Source of the DNA: JAAFJM01 sp964529175
GTDB taxonomy: Bacteria; Bacteroidota; Bacteroidia; UKL13-3
Reading direction: 5' to 3'
DNA length: 64,000 nucleotides
Assembly: GCA_964529175.1 (NCBI GenBank)
Contig: CAZGVO010000015.1
Location: 1 to 64,000 of the forward strand
Position numbers and translations under genes: made by a program. The notes under the pieces were generated by a model, which ran no database searches, was not told the DNA's origin, and worked only from the letters and a program-made list of their open reading frames with translations. Positions 16,693-25,186 of the stretch are shown in pieces (position 1 is the first letter of the stretch; every line of letters starts with the position of its first letter).

Positions 16693-17397
16693 ATGAAAGA
16701 GATGACAACTAAGCAGGACAAATCACCCGAACTGAAAAAAGGAGAGATAAAACAAATTCTCATTCAGGCGGCATGTGAAATTTTGCCTGACTTTGAATTT
16801 TTAGAATATAAAAATAGTTGCTACACATTTCAACGAATAAGACAGGTAAACAATTTCACAGTTTATGAAAAACTTCATATAATCTTTACTCTTAAGGACA
16901 AATATTTTGCATGCTCAATTGTTTCAAGAATAAATCCAGAATACATTTTTTCAAACCAATACAACAATGGACTTCTAAATCCCCATAATGACTTGAAAGT
17001 ATTGCGACATAATTCTGGTGTATTAAAAATTGAAGACGCATACTATTTCCACAACGGACAAGTTGAAACGACAACAAAAACTGTGAAGGAAATTTTTAGC
17101 GACTTTAAAAAATATGGACTTCCATTCCTTGACAAGCAATTTGAAAGACTAAAATCAAATTCAATTGTAAAACGGGGCTTTGACTACATAGACGACTTAC
17201 AAACTGACAAGCATAAACTGAAAACCGAAATAACGGAAGAACTCAACAAAGGAGGACTTTTACTTTCGAGTATGAAACACCCAATTTATGTTGACCTTAA
17301 AGAAAAATTGCAATCAGTAAGCGGACAAAGTAAAGAGGACAGACAACTTATTCCAAAGACAGCACACGAATTTTTAGAAATTTATTGGACAAGATGA
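16693..17397 (+). CDS. Hypothetical protein, cassette-like, foreign codon use
   Basis: A 234-residue soluble protein that I do not recognise. It is rich in Lys and aromatic residues, with a central stretch FTVYEKLHIIFTLKDKYFAC and a Lys/Glu-rich C-terminal helix region. ATG at 16693 is used; TTG at 16675 is in the same frame. All 13 Asp codons are GAC, whereas typical genes in this window strongly prefer GAT, a clear sign of a different origin. It ends 13 bp before an attC-like element, the usual layout of an integron gene cassette. Confidence 0.7.
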   Translation: MKEMTTKQDKSPELKKGEIKQILIQAACEILPDFEFLEYKNSCYTFQRIRQVNNFTVYEKLHIIFTLKDKYFACSIVSRINPEYIFSNQYNNGLLNPHNDLKVLRHNSGVLKIEDAYYFHNGQVETTTKTVKEIFSDFKKYGLPFLDKQFERLKSNSIVKRGFDYIDDLQTDKHKLKTEITEELNKGGLLLSSMKHPIYVDLKEKLQSVSGQSKEDRQLIPKTAHEFLEIYWTR

Positions 17398-17410
17398 AAA
17401 GAACAAATGG

Positions 17411-17544
17411 CTATAACAGCACCTACAAGAAATTGGCGGTTCAGTGGTTAAATAAAGCTTTGTGCTTTGTATCAAGTTTAGTGGTGGCAGACAGTTTTCG
17501 TCTCCGAAATCGGCAACATCTTGTAGCTGCAAAACGTTATGTGC
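17411..17544 (+). other. Integron attC-like recombination element
   Basis: The element begins with TATAACAGCACCTACAAGA and ends with TCTTGTAGCTGCAAAACGTTATGTGC-like sequence (17519-17544). The outer ends ATAAC and GTTAT are complementary, and CACCTACAAGA pairs with TCTTGTAGCTG with one mismatch, so a single strand folds into a long hairpin with a ~75-nt variable centre. This is the architecture of an attC site (R''/L'' and L'/R' boxes). The GTTATGT end resembles the GTTRRRY core but does not match it perfectly. It lies between two same-strand genes, 13 and 14 bp from their ends. Confidence 0.6.
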
Positions 17545-17558
17545 AAATTTTAGACGAC

Positions 17559-18086
17559 ATGAAACAAATAATACTTTCGACAATGGCAATTCTAATTTTG
17601 ACTTCAATGACATTTAAATATGACAAAATGAATTTTTATTTTGAGTCATTAGAAAAATTAGAGACAAAAATATCGACAACTTCAGAATTTGACGATAGAA
17701 TCATATTTGAACAAGAATATGAAAATAAAGCAAAGGACATCACTATAAATTTTCGAATAATTGATTTTTCGAAACAAGAAAAAATTAAAAATCCAAATGT
17801 CAATGACGATAAAGTTTTGGAAATAGCAAATGAGTATTTGAATGATATCAAAATGACTGGGGCTGTTGAAAATTTTGAGATGCCAATCAAGACACAAGTA
17901 AATTGGATTTATTATTCAGCAGTTGCAAAATTATCAAAGGACCAAAAATCAGTGAACGTTTACTATTTAAAACGTTTTGACAACTTAATTCTAATAGTTT
18001 CTATTGGCTCTATCAAAACTAAAATTGAGGACTTAAAAATGTTGGGACAAAAAATATCAACGACATTTAAAATTGCTGACAAATAA
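17559..18086 (+). CDS. Hypothetical exported protein, cassette-like
   Basis: A 175-residue protein with a probable signal sequence (MKQIILSTMAILILTSMTF). The mature part is Lys/Asp/Glu rich, with a C-terminal strand-helix pattern (WIYYSAVAKLSKDQKSVNVYYLKR, then FDNLILIVSIGSIKTKIEDL). I do not recognise the family. An in-frame longer start at 17385 would translate the attC-like element and is rejected. The gene begins 14 bp after the GTTATGTGC end of that element, as cassette genes do. Asp is mostly GAC, as in the preceding gene. Confidence 0.65.
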   Translation: MKQIILSTMAILILTSMTFKYDKMNFYFESLEKLETKISTTSEFDDRIIFEQEYENKAKDITINFRIIDFSKQEKIKNPNVNDDKVLEIANEYLNDIKMTGAVENFEMPIKTQVNWIYYSAVAKLSKDQKSVNVYYLKRFDNLILIVSIGSIKTKIEDLKMLGQKISTTFKIADK

Positions 18087-18090
18087 ATCT

Positions 18091-18190
18091 GCACATAACA
18101 GCACATTTGCAAAAGGCGGTTTAATGATTAAATCATCCCGAAAGCTTTTAGCATTGTGCTTAGAAACTTACACTTTGGCCAAGAACCAAC
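18091..18190 (+). other. Half attC-like element
   Basis: Five bases after the previous stop, GCACATAACAGCACATTTGC repeats the ATAACAGCAC start of the element at 17413 (18095-18104) and continues AAAAGGCGG. The expected complementary right end (CCGCCTTTTGCAAATG ... GTTATG) is not found before the next gene at 18215. Instead the sequence runs AGCATTGTGCTTAGAAACTT. It looks like the left half of a cassette end whose right half was lost or replaced. Confidence 0.45.
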
Positions 18191-18214
18191 ATATTATTAA
18201 GAATTAAAAACAAC

Positions 18215-19117
18215 ATGATGAAAAAAGCAATATTAACATTTTTAGGACTTTGTCTGACGGTTTTAACCTTTGGACAAACTAACAACAACGCAAAATTTAT
18301 TGAACTTGGCAGAACTTACAAAGACTTTATGTTTCGTAACGAGCCAACCAAAGAAGATTTAAAAGAAATAGAAGCCACCATTCCAGAAGACTTAAAAGGC
18401 GCTACGGAATTTATTGTTCAAACAATTACTATAAAAAACAAATTGCTAACGCCTCAGTTTTTAGCCCGACCTGACGATAAAATTTTAAAACAAATTTTTA
18501 TAATCAGAGCGGTAAGTAATAACCTGCGAGAAGAAAATCAAATTGATAACAACAAGCTTATTGATAGTTTGATGGCTGTAAATATTCCTACTTATGAATT
18601 AGTGGACAATTATTATGGAATGTTGTTTACAGCAGTTGGAAACAAAAACCAGCCATTTAATTTTTCAAAAGTTGATTTTAAACTAAAAGACTACAACTTT
18701 AAAGACGAAACAGAAAAAGGCATTTTCTTTTTGCGTTGTATGAGAAGTTGTAACAGTGTAATTTGGGGATATATGAATGTGGTAAAACCTGCAAACACAA
18801 AAAAAGCATACGATAATATAAAGAAGTATCCTAAATTTAATGGGCGTGCTTATTATCAATATACCGATTTGTACTTTACCGATTTTGAAATGAATATAAT
18901 AAAAGATAAAGGCATTCAGAGTTACAAAAGTTATTACCTTGACAAGTATTATGAAACACTTTTGTTCCATTTAGTTTGCTTAAATAAAGAAAACAGAAGC
19001 GATAAAGAGAAAAATGATTTATTGCTTGGCTCCATTTTAAAAGACAATAACCTTTATAAATACACCAATTATAAAGAAACATTAGAAGAAATTTTTAAAG
19101 AGCAAAAAAGAGATTAA
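18215..19117 (+). CDS. Hypothetical exported protein (~300 aa)
   Basis: A 300-residue protein with a clear signal peptide (MMKKAILTFLGLCLTVLTFGQ). The mature part is charged and helical (TYKDFMFRNEPTKEDLKEIE, FIVQTITIKNKLL, IFIIRAVSNNLREENQ), with a cluster of Tyr in the C-terminal half. It contains no catalytic motif I can name. Codon use is closer to the host than in the two upstream genes. It follows a half attC-like element and may be a former cassette gene. ATG at 18215 or 18218 are both possible. Confidence 0.65.
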   Translation: MMKKAILTFLGLCLTVLTFGQTNNNAKFIELGRTYKDFMFRNEPTKEDLKEIEATIPEDLKGATEFIVQTITIKNKLLTPQFLARPDDKILKQIFIIRAVSNNLREENQIDNNKLIDSLMAVNIPTYELVDNYYGMLFTAVGNKNQPFNFSKVDFKLKDYNFKDETEKGIFFLRCMRSCNSVIWGYMNVVKPANTKKAYDNIKKYPKFNGRAYYQYTDLYFTDFEMNIIKDKGIQSYKSYYLDKYYETLLFHLVCLNKENRSDKEKNDLLLGSILKDNNLYKYTNYKETLEEIFKEQKRD

Positions 19118-19161
19118 CTATTATTAGTTTGATCTTGTGTAACACGCTTTGAAGTGTAAAC

Positions 19162-20130
19162 ATGAAGCTTCAACCATTTAATAACAATATGATATTTTTT
19201 AATTCGAAAAAAAGAAAACAAGCCGTAAAAGACTTTTTTGAGTATGTAAAATCCGAAGTTTTACCTAGCGAAAAAGAAACTGAAATAGTAAATGGAATAA
19301 CTAAACAAATCGAATCGAGACTTGAGTTAATTGACAATAATGAATGGGGAATAGCATTTGAAAATTTGGGCAATGAATTGTTTGAACATTATATTATTAT
19401 TGATAGAAAAGGAATAGAGTTAGTTAAAAAAATAATTGAGCTATGTAAACTTGACAAAAAATGGGAATTTGATTTGCGAGGAATCAATTCTTTAGGTTAT
19501 AAAATGGGAAGTTGGAAACTAACAGATGCTGAAAAATTAGCACAAGAAAACAAATACACTTTTTATAAACCAAGTAAAGAAATAACGAAAAAACTTAGTG
19601 TTGGTAATTTAGTAAAACTTACATTTAAGTTTGATTCCTCTAATTCAGAACACCCATCAGCAGAGAGGATGTGGGTTGAGATTATAGAAATAAATGGAGA
19701 AAAGTTCAAAGGAAAATTAGACAATCATCCATATTATTTACATGAACTTTATTTAGGAGATGAAATACTTTTTGAGCATAAACATATCATCGATCACGAT
19801 TTGGAATTATCTGAACCCAATTTGGTAGATAAATATTACGATAGATGTTTTGTTACAAATAAAATTCTTTATGAAGAGGCACCAATAAATTACATTTATA
19901 GAGAAACACCAATGGAAAAAGACGAAAACCGAGATTATGTTGATACCGGTTGGAGAGTTCTAACAGGAGACGAATCAGAAGAATATATGGATGACTCAAA
20001 AAATATAAGTTTAGTTTCTCTTGGAGCTGTTTTATCAATAGATGATTCCTTTATAGATTTATTAGAATCTGAAGTCGGTTCAAGTTTTGAACGAAATGAA
20101 AAAGGTATTTTCGAAAAAATTAATGAATAA
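19162..20130 (+). CDS. Three-module immunity-type protein (MafI-like + DUF2314-like + DUF2185/Imm33-like)
   Basis: A 322-residue soluble protein that reads as three joined small domains. Residues ~15-95 (RLELIDNNEWGIAFENLGNE) resemble MafI-type immunity proteins. Residues ~145-215 (VGNLVKLTFKF, AERMWVEIIEINGEKFKGKL, then LGDEILFEHKHII) resemble DUF2314. Residues ~255-320 (DTGWRVLTGDESEEYMDDSK, LGAVLSIDDSFIDLLESEVG, SSFERNEKG) are a good DUF2185/Imm33 match. All three occur as immunity proteins against polymorphic toxins; fusions of several are called poly-immunity proteins. No signal peptide is seen, consistent with cytosolic neutralisation. ATG at 19189 is an alternative start. Confidence 0.65.
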   Translation: MKLQPFNNNMIFFNSKKRKQAVKDFFEYVKSEVLPSEKETEIVNGITKQIESRLELIDNNEWGIAFENLGNELFEHYIIIDRKGIELVKKIIELCKLDKKWEFDLRGINSLGYKMGSWKLTDAEKLAQENKYTFYKPSKEITKKLSVGNLVKLTFKFDSSNSEHPSAERMWVEIIEINGEKFKGKLDNHPYYLHELYLGDEILFEHKHIIDHDLELSEPNLVDKYYDRCFVTNKILYEEAPINYIYRETPMEKDENRDYVDTGWRVLTGDESEEYMDDSKNISLVSLGAVLSIDDSFIDLLESEVGSSFERNEKGIFEKINE

Positions 20131-20266
20131 AAACAACTAAGGTTAACAAGGTTTTTTGAAAGAATGATGTTTCGTAATCCAAGTATGCTTTTGTCGTTAA
20201 ACAAATATTAGTTTTTTGAATCAAGTTTTATTGTAAAAATTCCGCCTTTTATGCAACTGCAATCCC

Positions 20267-20860
20267 ATGACAGACCTTAATAATAATAAAGACAGAAATT
20301 TTGATAAAGAGGTTGATACACTTTTTGACTTCTTAAATCAGAACAATACTTCGGACATACTTATACCAAAAGTTTGTCCTTCGAATATTCCTCCTGAAAT
20401 TGGTGAAAAAATTGATACAATAAATTGGGCTGAATTTGAAACAGCTTATGGAAATGCAGAAAAGACTATTCCTTTCTATCTTAAAAATTTATTTTGTATT
20501 GATATTGAAATTGCATTGGATGCAACACACCAACTGTGGTGTTCTTTATGTCATCAACAGGTGTCTATTTCTACAGCAGCGTTGCCGTCTTATGAAATTT
20601 TAAAAATTGGACTTTTGCAACTTGATGATAAAATAAAAATTGAACTATTAGATATATTTCAAGGATTTAGTGAGTGCACTAGTGACAAGTATTTTACATC
20701 AATAAAAATAGAAATAAGTGATTGGGAAGTAAAGATAAAGCAAAAATTGTTTAGAGACATAAAAATGTTTGAAGAATTAACACTGCATTCTGACGAAGTA
20801 ATTTCAAGTATCGCAACCAATATTTTTGACAGTTTGATTAATACAAATAAAATTTTGTAG
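20267..20860 (+). CDS. HEAT-like putative immunity protein
   Basis: A 197-residue soluble protein. The segment from about residue 50, INWAEFETAYGNAEKTIPFY followed by LKNLF..DIEIALDATHQLWCSLCHQQVSIST, follows the pattern W-x-x-L-x-x-AYG-x-A...P...L...L...I-x-HQG-x-V...A of a HEAT-repeat family often found beside polymorphic toxins. The remainder is helical. It lies next to other immunity-like genes on the same strand with 130-190 bp gaps, so each may have its own promoter. Function is inferred from similarity and context. Confidence 0.5.
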   Translation: MTDLNNNKDRNFDKEVDTLFDFLNQNNTSDILIPKVCPSNIPPEIGEKIDTINWAEFETAYGNAEKTIPFYLKNLFCIDIEIALDATHQLWCSLCHQQVSISTAALPSYEILKIGLLQLDDKIKIELLDIFQGFSECTSDKYFTSIKIEISDWEVKIKQKLFRDIKMFEELTLHSDEVISSIATNIFDSLINTNKIL

Positions 20861-20907
20861 TAAAATTTATTTGGCAATCTGTTTGTTGTAGTAATTTAAG
20901 CAACTAG

Positions 20908-21006
20908 TTTAACCCAACACTAGATGCTAAAAAATACAATTATCTTGGACATGAAGCATATGTTTGGAAATGGTTAAACAGCAGGGTTTATAAATATGAC
21001 AACTGA
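20908..21006 (+). pseudogene. Short C-terminal coding remnant without a start codon
   Basis: The frame from 20908 to the TGA at 21004 encodes 32 residues including KKYNYLGHEAYVWKWLNSR and VYKYDN. Composition is protein-like (Trp, His, aromatic residues) and unlike random translation of this AT-rich spacer, but there is no start codon and a stop lies directly upstream. It could be the last piece of a toxin or effector gene lost from this immunity-like cluster. This is a judgement by eye and needs a search. Confidence 0.3.
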
Positions 21007-21050
21007 AAGAAAAACTAATAAAATAATGGTAATTTTTTAAAAGAATAATA

Positions 21051-21776
21051 ATGGGACAAGATTTAGATTTATTTGTTGCTGATGATAGCATAAAAAGCCC
21101 CTATCTATCTAGAAGTTTCAAAGATGAAATTATTTTTGAGCGGTATATACGTTTTAGTGATTTTTTTACCCAAGATGAAGTAAATATTATAACACCGAAT
21201 ACAAGTGGTGAAATAGTGCTTGGCAAAAAGCGTGATGCAACCATGTTAGAAAAGGCAAAATTGCCAATAGTATTGTATAAAGCGCTGAATGGTAAAATTA
21301 CATTAGAAGAAATAAATAAAATGAGGGATAAATTGGTAATCAGAAGCCAAGAAATAAAAGACAGAGAAAGAGAGCCTGAGCGTTTGAAAAATGCACTTAT
21401 GCAGGTTGAAAAATATTTATATGATAAATGTACTGAATTGCCTTTAGTTCATTATGCATATGCTGATTCAGGGCTGAAATATGAAATAGGCTACACAAAA
21501 ATTAATGGCATTAAAGCTCGCCTAGAGGGTGATTTATTTTATTATGATAATTATGAGAAGGTCAGAAATAAAATTAATGTAAAAAGTTATTTTAAAGATT
21601 ATGGCAAGGTTGACTTTTTTGTAGAAGTAAAACCCGAAATAGAAATTGCAGGTAAACGTTATTTTACCAAATCAATAACCAAAGCCGAGCATTTCAAAGA
21701 TGAATTTGAAGCATGTTACAGCTTTCTTGACTTAGCTATTAAAGCTGGAAAAAGAGTTTTATGGGAATTTGGATAG
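21051..21776 (+). CDS. Hypothetical protein in the immunity-like cluster
   Basis: A 241-residue soluble protein starting MGQDLDLFVADDSIKSPYLS, with a central charged helix (INKMRDKLVIRSQEIKDRER) and a C-terminal part of beta strands and helices (VDFFVEVKPEIEIAGKRYFT, ACYSFLDLAIKAGKRVLWEF). The start MGQDLDLF is also seen in other small uncharacterised proteins in toxin-immunity loci, but I do not assign a family. ATG at 21051. Confidence 0.6.
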   Translation: MGQDLDLFVADDSIKSPYLSRSFKDEIIFERYIRFSDFFTQDEVNIITPNTSGEIVLGKKRDATMLEKAKLPIVLYKALNGKITLEEINKMRDKLVIRSQEIKDREREPERLKNALMQVEKYLYDKCTELPLVHYAYADSGLKYEIGYTKINGIKARLEGDLFYYDNYEKVRNKINVKSYFKDYGKVDFFVEVKPEIEIAGKRYFTKSITKAEHFKDEFEACYSFLDLAIKAGKRVLWEFG

Positions 21777-21843
21777 AGAGATAAATAATTGCATATTACC
21801 AGCACTTAAACTTTACTTACTATTATAAAACCAAAAACACACA

Positions 21844-22710
21844 ATGACCGAGGAAGAAATATTAAATACGCTTGATCATTCAAATGATGGATATTATTGT
21901 TCGTTTGTAGAACTTGAACATGGTTACTCTTATCTAATTGATTCAAGGATAAATGTATTTTGTGATAATAATAACCGTTGGGCAATAGCCATTGAAAGAC
22001 TTGGCTATAATCCAAGAGCAGGAGCAATAATGCTTGATATCAATTATTATGGAAATTGTTTAACAAACTTAGAATTTTATAACCAACGACCTACTAATAA
22101 TTATAGTGTATATCCAATTGATTTTGATAGCTTTAATGAAACTATTGATGGTGAAAGTTTATTGCCGAATGCTAAATTTTGGATAGTTAGAGGTCAGCAG
22201 GTTGCAATAAGTAATAATAAACAAGATTATACTGATGCTGGTATTGAACTAGTAGAGTGTGAGCCTAACGCAATTAGAGTTGAAGAGGTGGGTAGGTTAA
22301 TGGTATTACAGAATAGTGATTTGTTTAGAGCGACAGACATTGAACTGTATAAATCGATTCCAACTGATTTGAAAAAAATATTGGTTATTGATGAGTGGTT
22401 TCATAAAGACTTTCAATTGCTAATTTCACCTACTATGACTGATGAACACCTAAGGCAAACTTATGAGTTCAACAAAAACTTGACTGGATTAAATGGAACT
22501 ACTTTTGAAAGTTTTGCGCAAGCATTTAGGCAACAGGAGATTTTGAATAATAGTTTTAATAGAGAAATTTGGGAAAATAACAGACCAAGTACATATGAAA
22601 CTTGGCAGTTAATAGCTAAAGTTATTGTAACAAATGACGCCAATTATTATAAACCAACTTTGCCACCTAATTCACATTGGTCTAACTGGCCCGAGTCTGG
22701 CAACATGTAA
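21844..22710 (+). CDS. DUF7003-like protein in the immunity-like cluster
   Basis: A 288-residue soluble protein. The N-terminus EEEILNTLDHSNDGYYCSFV, then SYLIDSRINVFCDNNNRWAI and AIERLGYNPRAGAIMLDINY, fits an uncharacterised family I know as DUF7003, found as single genes in variable regions of Bacteroidota and other genomes. The C-terminal part is helical and ends in a Pro/Trp-rich tail (HWSNWPESG). No catalytic motif is visible. Position between other immunity-like genes suggests, but does not prove, a protective role. Confidence 0.45.
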   Translation: MTEEEILNTLDHSNDGYYCSFVELEHGYSYLIDSRINVFCDNNNRWAIAIERLGYNPRAGAIMLDINYYGNCLTNLEFYNQRPTNNYSVYPIDFDSFNETIDGESLLPNAKFWIVRGQQVAISNNKQDYTDAGIELVECEPNAIRVEEVGRLMVLQNSDLFRATDIELYKSIPTDLKKILVIDEWFHKDFQLLISPTMTDEHLRQTYEFNKNLTGLNGTTFESFAQAFRQQEILNNSFNREIWENNRPSTYETWQLIAKVIVTNDANYYKPTLPPNSHWSNWPESGNM

Positions 22711-22736
22711 GTAATAGCAAAGTATTAAATAAAAAA

Positions 22737-23192
22737 ATGAAACCTGAATTTCCAATTATTACAATTTATAAATTGCAAGGACTAGATATAATTGATGATG
22801 ATATTGCACTTCGTAATGTATCAACTCTTTCATTTTTAAATCAAAGCAAAGCCGAATATAAAATTTATGACTCCAACGGAAAAAGATGGACTTTAGAATT
22901 CATAAATAACCATATCAAAACCAACTTTATAACTCGCTTTTTAGCTAATACTTTTTATAATCCAATTGTTAAAGTTGACTTGGAATGGGAAGAAGAAGGA
23001 GTTTATAGCTTAAATGAGCTTAAAAATGATATTTCCTTATGTATTGATAAAGATGATGATATATTAACCCAATATGAAGAAGCAAGTGTTATAAAAAATG
23101 CCATAAGTAATGGCAATACTTTCGATGATATTCTCTTTACACTTAATAAATATGTTTTTGATGTAAATGAAGAAGAACTTTGGAAGTATTAA
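22737..23192 (+). CDS. Hypothetical small protein in the immunity-like cluster
   Basis: A 151-residue acidic protein beginning MKPEFPIITIYKLQGLDIID. It holds a beta-rich first half (AEYKIYDSNGKRWTLEFINN) and an acidic helical second half. Size, acidity and position, 26 bp after the preceding gene, fit the immunity-like group, but no family is recognised. The 206 bp that follow hold nothing I can identify. Confidence 0.5.
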   Translation: MKPEFPIITIYKLQGLDIIDDDIALRNVSTLSFLNQSKAEYKIYDSNGKRWTLEFINNHIKTNFITRFLANTFYNPIVKVDLEWEEEGVYSLNELKNDISLCIDKDDDILTQYEEASVIKNAISNGNTFDDILFTLNKYVFDVNEEELWKY

Positions 23193-23398
23193 GAGAAAGT
23201 TTAGCAGCATATAAACCCCCAAAAGATAAATGTACACAAAGGAATTTACATATTATTACTTGTGTATCTTTAAGAATAGATAGCAATTTTATAAATATGT
23301 GTAAATTACTATATGAAATAAAAGAGTAGTATGTAACTTTTTAAAGCTAAAATAGTCCAATTGATTTTTAGTAAATAAATAACCTAAAATATATAAAT

Positions 23399-23863
23399 AT
23401 GTATAAATTAGAAATGCTCGTAATAATTGTGTTGGTTTCTGTTTTTTGTTCATGGAAAGTAGCTGTAATTAAACCAAAAAATGCCAATTCGTGGCATTTA
23501 AGTATAGGTAAAGTTGCGCACTGGGGTTCATCAAAAAACAATAACATGGGCGATACGCTTAGCCTAGAAAAGAGTAAATTAAAGTTAACTGATACTTTGT
23601 TTGCTAAGCGATTTATTTGTGGTGCTGATGGTGAAAATTTTATTACTACTTTAACCATAAAGAATAATAAAGATGAAATGATTAGCACTTTGTCGAATTA
23701 CCACAATAATTTTATGTTTGAAGCTTCGGTTCCTTTGGAGGGAATTCTAAAGTTAAAACAAGTAAAAGGCCGTCAACTATTTAATATTTATTTTACCATT
23801 AAACACAAAAAACAAGGCCAAGAAGAAACAGTATTATTGGCTCGTTTATTACTAAAACAATAA
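23399..23863 (+). CDS. Hypothetical membrane-anchored or exported protein
   Basis: A 154-residue protein with an N-terminal hydrophobic segment (LEMLVIIVLVSVFCSWKVAVI) and a beta-rich remainder with repeated strand-like segments (FITTLTIKNNKDEMISTLSN, LLARLLLK at the end). Family unknown. A GNAT acetyltransferase gene begins 15 bp downstream. Confidence 0.5.
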   Translation: MYKLEMLVIIVLVSVFCSWKVAVIKPKNANSWHLSIGKVAHWGSSKNNNMGDTLSLEKSKLKLTDTLFAKRFICGADGENFITTLTIKNNKDEMISTLSNYHNNFMFEASVPLEGILKLKQVKGRQLFNIYFTIKHKKQGQEETVLLARLLLKQ

Positions 23864-23878
23864 AATAGTATCATACAA

Positions 23879-24328
23879 ATGATTACACTGATAAGAACCA
23901 ATTCAAATAACAATGATTTTCAAAGTTTGGTATTGGAATTAGATAAAGATTTAGCCATTCGTAATGGCGATACCAACGATTTTTTTGCTCAGTATAATAA
24001 AATAGATCTTATAAATAATGTAGTGGTGGCTTATGTTAATAACGAAGCTGTGGGTTGCGGTGCCATAAAATTTTATGATAACCAAACCATGGAAATAAAA
24101 AGAATGTTTGTACCAAAATACCAACGAGGAAAAGGCGTAGCGGTATTAGTTTTGCAAAATTTAGAACTTTGGGCCAAAGAGTTGGGTTATAAAAAGTGCA
24201 TTTTAGAAACTGGCGATAAAATGCATGAAGCCATTGGTTTGTATAAAAAATGCCATTTTAAAGTTATTCCAAACTATGGTCAATATAAAAATGTAAGCAG
24301 CAGTATTTGCTTTGAAAAGATTTTGTAA
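23879..24328 (+). CDS. GNAT family N-acetyltransferase
   Basis: A 149-residue acyl-CoA transferase. The GNAT fold is clear: VAYVNNEAVGCGAIKFYDNQ, MEIKRMFVPKYQRGKGVAVL (motif A with the Q/RxxGxG acetyl-CoA loop, here QRGKGV), LELWAKELGYKKCILETGDK and AIGLYKKCHFKVIPNYG. The acceptor is unknown. It shares a short spacer with the preceding hypothetical gene. Confidence 0.85.
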   Translation: MITLIRTNSNNNDFQSLVLELDKDLAIRNGDTNDFFAQYNKIDLINNVVVAYVNNEAVGCGAIKFYDNQTMEIKRMFVPKYQRGKGVAVLVLQNLELWAKELGYKKCILETGDKMHEAIGLYKKCHFKVIPNYGQYKNVSSSICFEKIL

Positions 24329-24367
24329 TCTGGAAAATACAGCTAAAGATTATTTAAAATATAGAAC

Positions 24368-25186
24368 ATGGGCAGGGCAAATTTTACCAATGAAAAATTA
24401 TTGTTTAGAATATTAAATAATAAAAATTATTACGCCAGTTTTGAAAATATTATTGAATTAAGGAAACGCCCAAGTATTGAATTATTTAAAACTTGTGTAG
24501 AGTTAATCCAATCGCCCAATGATAGGTTTAGAAAAGCAGGAATACACATATTGTCGCAGTTAGGTAATCCTCCAAGACCTTTTGTAAATGAGACCATAGC
24601 TTTGTTTTTTAATAGATTGGCAATTGAAAACAATGACGATATAATTGTTGACTTTCTATACGCCATTGGACATAATAACGATGATTTGAATACTGACCAA
24701 GTAGTTAAGTTAAGCGTATTTAAAAACAATGCCAATCATTTTATAAGAGAAGCCTTGGTTTTTGCATTGTTAAGAGTTAATAATTTAAAAGCAATTCAAA
24801 TTTTAATACATCTTTCTAACGATAAATATAGCATTATTAGGAATTGGGCAACTTTTGGAATAGCTAATCAAAACGAAAGAAACAATAAACAAATTAGAGC
24901 TGCATTATGGCAAAGAGTTACAGATAAACACGAAGAAACTCATTTTGAAGCTATAGTAGGTTTAGCTACCAGAAGAGTAATGGGTATTGAAAAAGTTATA
25001 GCCAATGAATTGCTGAATGATAATTTTGGTTCTTTATTATTTGAAGCCATATTGGCTATGCCCAATAAACAGTATTTGCCAAGGCTTAAAGTTATTTTGT
25101 ATGAAACAGAAAACGACAATGACATCTGTAAATATTGGTTCGATGATTTAAAAGCCTGCATTGAAGCATTGGAAGGCATGGAGTAA
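24368..25186 (+). CDS. HEAT-repeat protein
   Basis: A 272-residue soluble protein made of about six helical hairpins, for example FKTCVELIQSPNDRFRKAGI, IREALVFALLRVNNLKAIQI and IIRNWATFGIANQNERNNKQ. The Asp/Arg pattern is that of HEAT or PBS-lyase-like repeats, which act as protein-binding scaffolds. No enzyme motif is present. It could belong to the neighbouring immunity-like group, where HEAT proteins are common, but this is not shown by the sequence. Confidence 0.65.
   Translation: MGRANFTNEKLLFRILNNKNYYASFENIIELRKRPSIELFKTCVELIQSPNDRFRKAGIHILSQLGNPPRPFVNETIALFFNRLAIENNDDIIVDFLYAIGHNNDDLNTDQVVKLSVFKNNANHFIREALVFALLRVNNLKAIQILIHLSNDKYSIIRNWATFGIANQNERNNKQIRAALWQRVTDKHEETHFEAIVGLATRRVMGIEKVIANELLNDNFGSLLFEAILAMPNKQYLPRLKVILYETENDNDICKYWFDDLKACIEALEGME

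Noticed and set aside
17385..17558. N-terminal extension of the second cassette gene
   Set aside because: It would translate the attC-like hairpin; the ATG at 17559 opens a normal signal sequence 14 bp after the element.
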